Assembly: GCA_964247055.1 (NCBI GenBank) | Contig: OZ176050.1 | Location: 11,904,001 to 11,968,000 of the forward strand | DNA length: 64,000 nucleotides | Origin: Paragordius varius | Lineage: Eukaryota; Nematomorpha | Direction: 5' to 3' | Shown: in pieces, positions 63,816-64,000 of the stretch | Layout: each line of letters opens with the position of its first letter | How positions within the stretch are numbered: position 1 is the stretch's first letter | Notes under the pieces: model-generated | Database searches by the model: none | Told to the model about the DNA's origin: nothing | What the model saw: the letters and a program-made list of their open reading frames with translations, nothing else | Made by a program: the position numbers and the translations under genes

Positions 63816-64000
63816 TTTTAAAAACTTAAATTATCGATTTCTGAATGATTAAAACTAGATTTTGATTTAAAAGTTGGGATGAATTAAGATAATAGGTTAA
63901 AAATAATAAAATATATTAATGATGCACCGTTTGATTGATCAAAGTCAAAAACAATTTAAAACATTTAAGGACCAACTTGAAGCGTCAAAGACACTCTTGA
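63816..64000. other. Window end, partial dispersed repeat
   Basis: The last 50 bases (GGACCAACTTGAAGCGTCAA and AGACACTCTTGA) are an inverted match to 59876-59920. No gene. Confidence 0.4.

Overview
The window is AT-rich nuclear DNA of an invertebrate animal. The reasons are split genes with GT-AG introns, a BMP type I receptor, a class C GPCR, an arthropod-like ADF/cofilin, mariner and hAT transposons, a LINE tail and many foldback MITEs. I cannot name the species; an arthropod is plausible but not shown.

Five host genes can be read exon by exon, and in each the exon lengths sum to a multiple of three. They are ADF/cofilin (+, 10941-11501, 3 exons, 149 aa); a BMP type I receptor (-, 15498-22985, 12 exons, 661 aa); an OS-9-type ER lectin (+, 23090-26769, 10 exons, 376 aa) whose ATG lies 104 bp from the receptor ATG, head to head; a divergent mGluR-like class C GPCR (-, 28323-34077, 6 exons, 1292 aa); and the COPII coat protein SEC23 (+, 45832-58976, 20 exons, 1029 aa). 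OS-9 and SEC23 both belong to ER quality control and export. The receptor and the GPCR are plasma-membrane cargo of that route, but nothing here shows a functional cluster.

The strongest unusual signal is a class of ultrashort spliceosomal introns, 25-31 nt long. They occur in cofilin (31), OS-9 (29 and 26), SEC23 (26) and in a multicopy gene fragment carried by a long inverted repeat at 40.8-42.2 kb (27 and 25). Each shifts the frame unless removed, and removal restores recognisable conserved protein. Introns of 80-1300 nt lie in the same genes. A second theme is lineage-specific low-complexity insertions: Met/Gln/Asn/Pro/Gly-rich segments in SEC23, an Asn/Ser-rich juxtamembrane segment in the BMP receptor, and a Ser/Thr/Pro/Asn-rich segment in the GPCR ectodomain.

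The rest is mostly repeats. 0-10.9 kb holds a possible orphan exon, a MITE, a hAT MITE, a broken LTR-retroelement fossil, a 1.8 kb complex repeat (B) and copies of a TTAA-flanked MITE (A). 11.5-15.5 kb holds nothing recognisable. 34-45.8 kb holds a second B copy invaded by two A elements, a 1.36 kb palindrome, and a tandem run of A elements ending about 100 bp before SEC23. 59-64 kb holds a hAT element with a perfect 8-bp target duplication, and the 3' end of a LINE. A 1.24 kb foldback sits inside a BMP receptor intron and a mariner inside a SEC23 intron.
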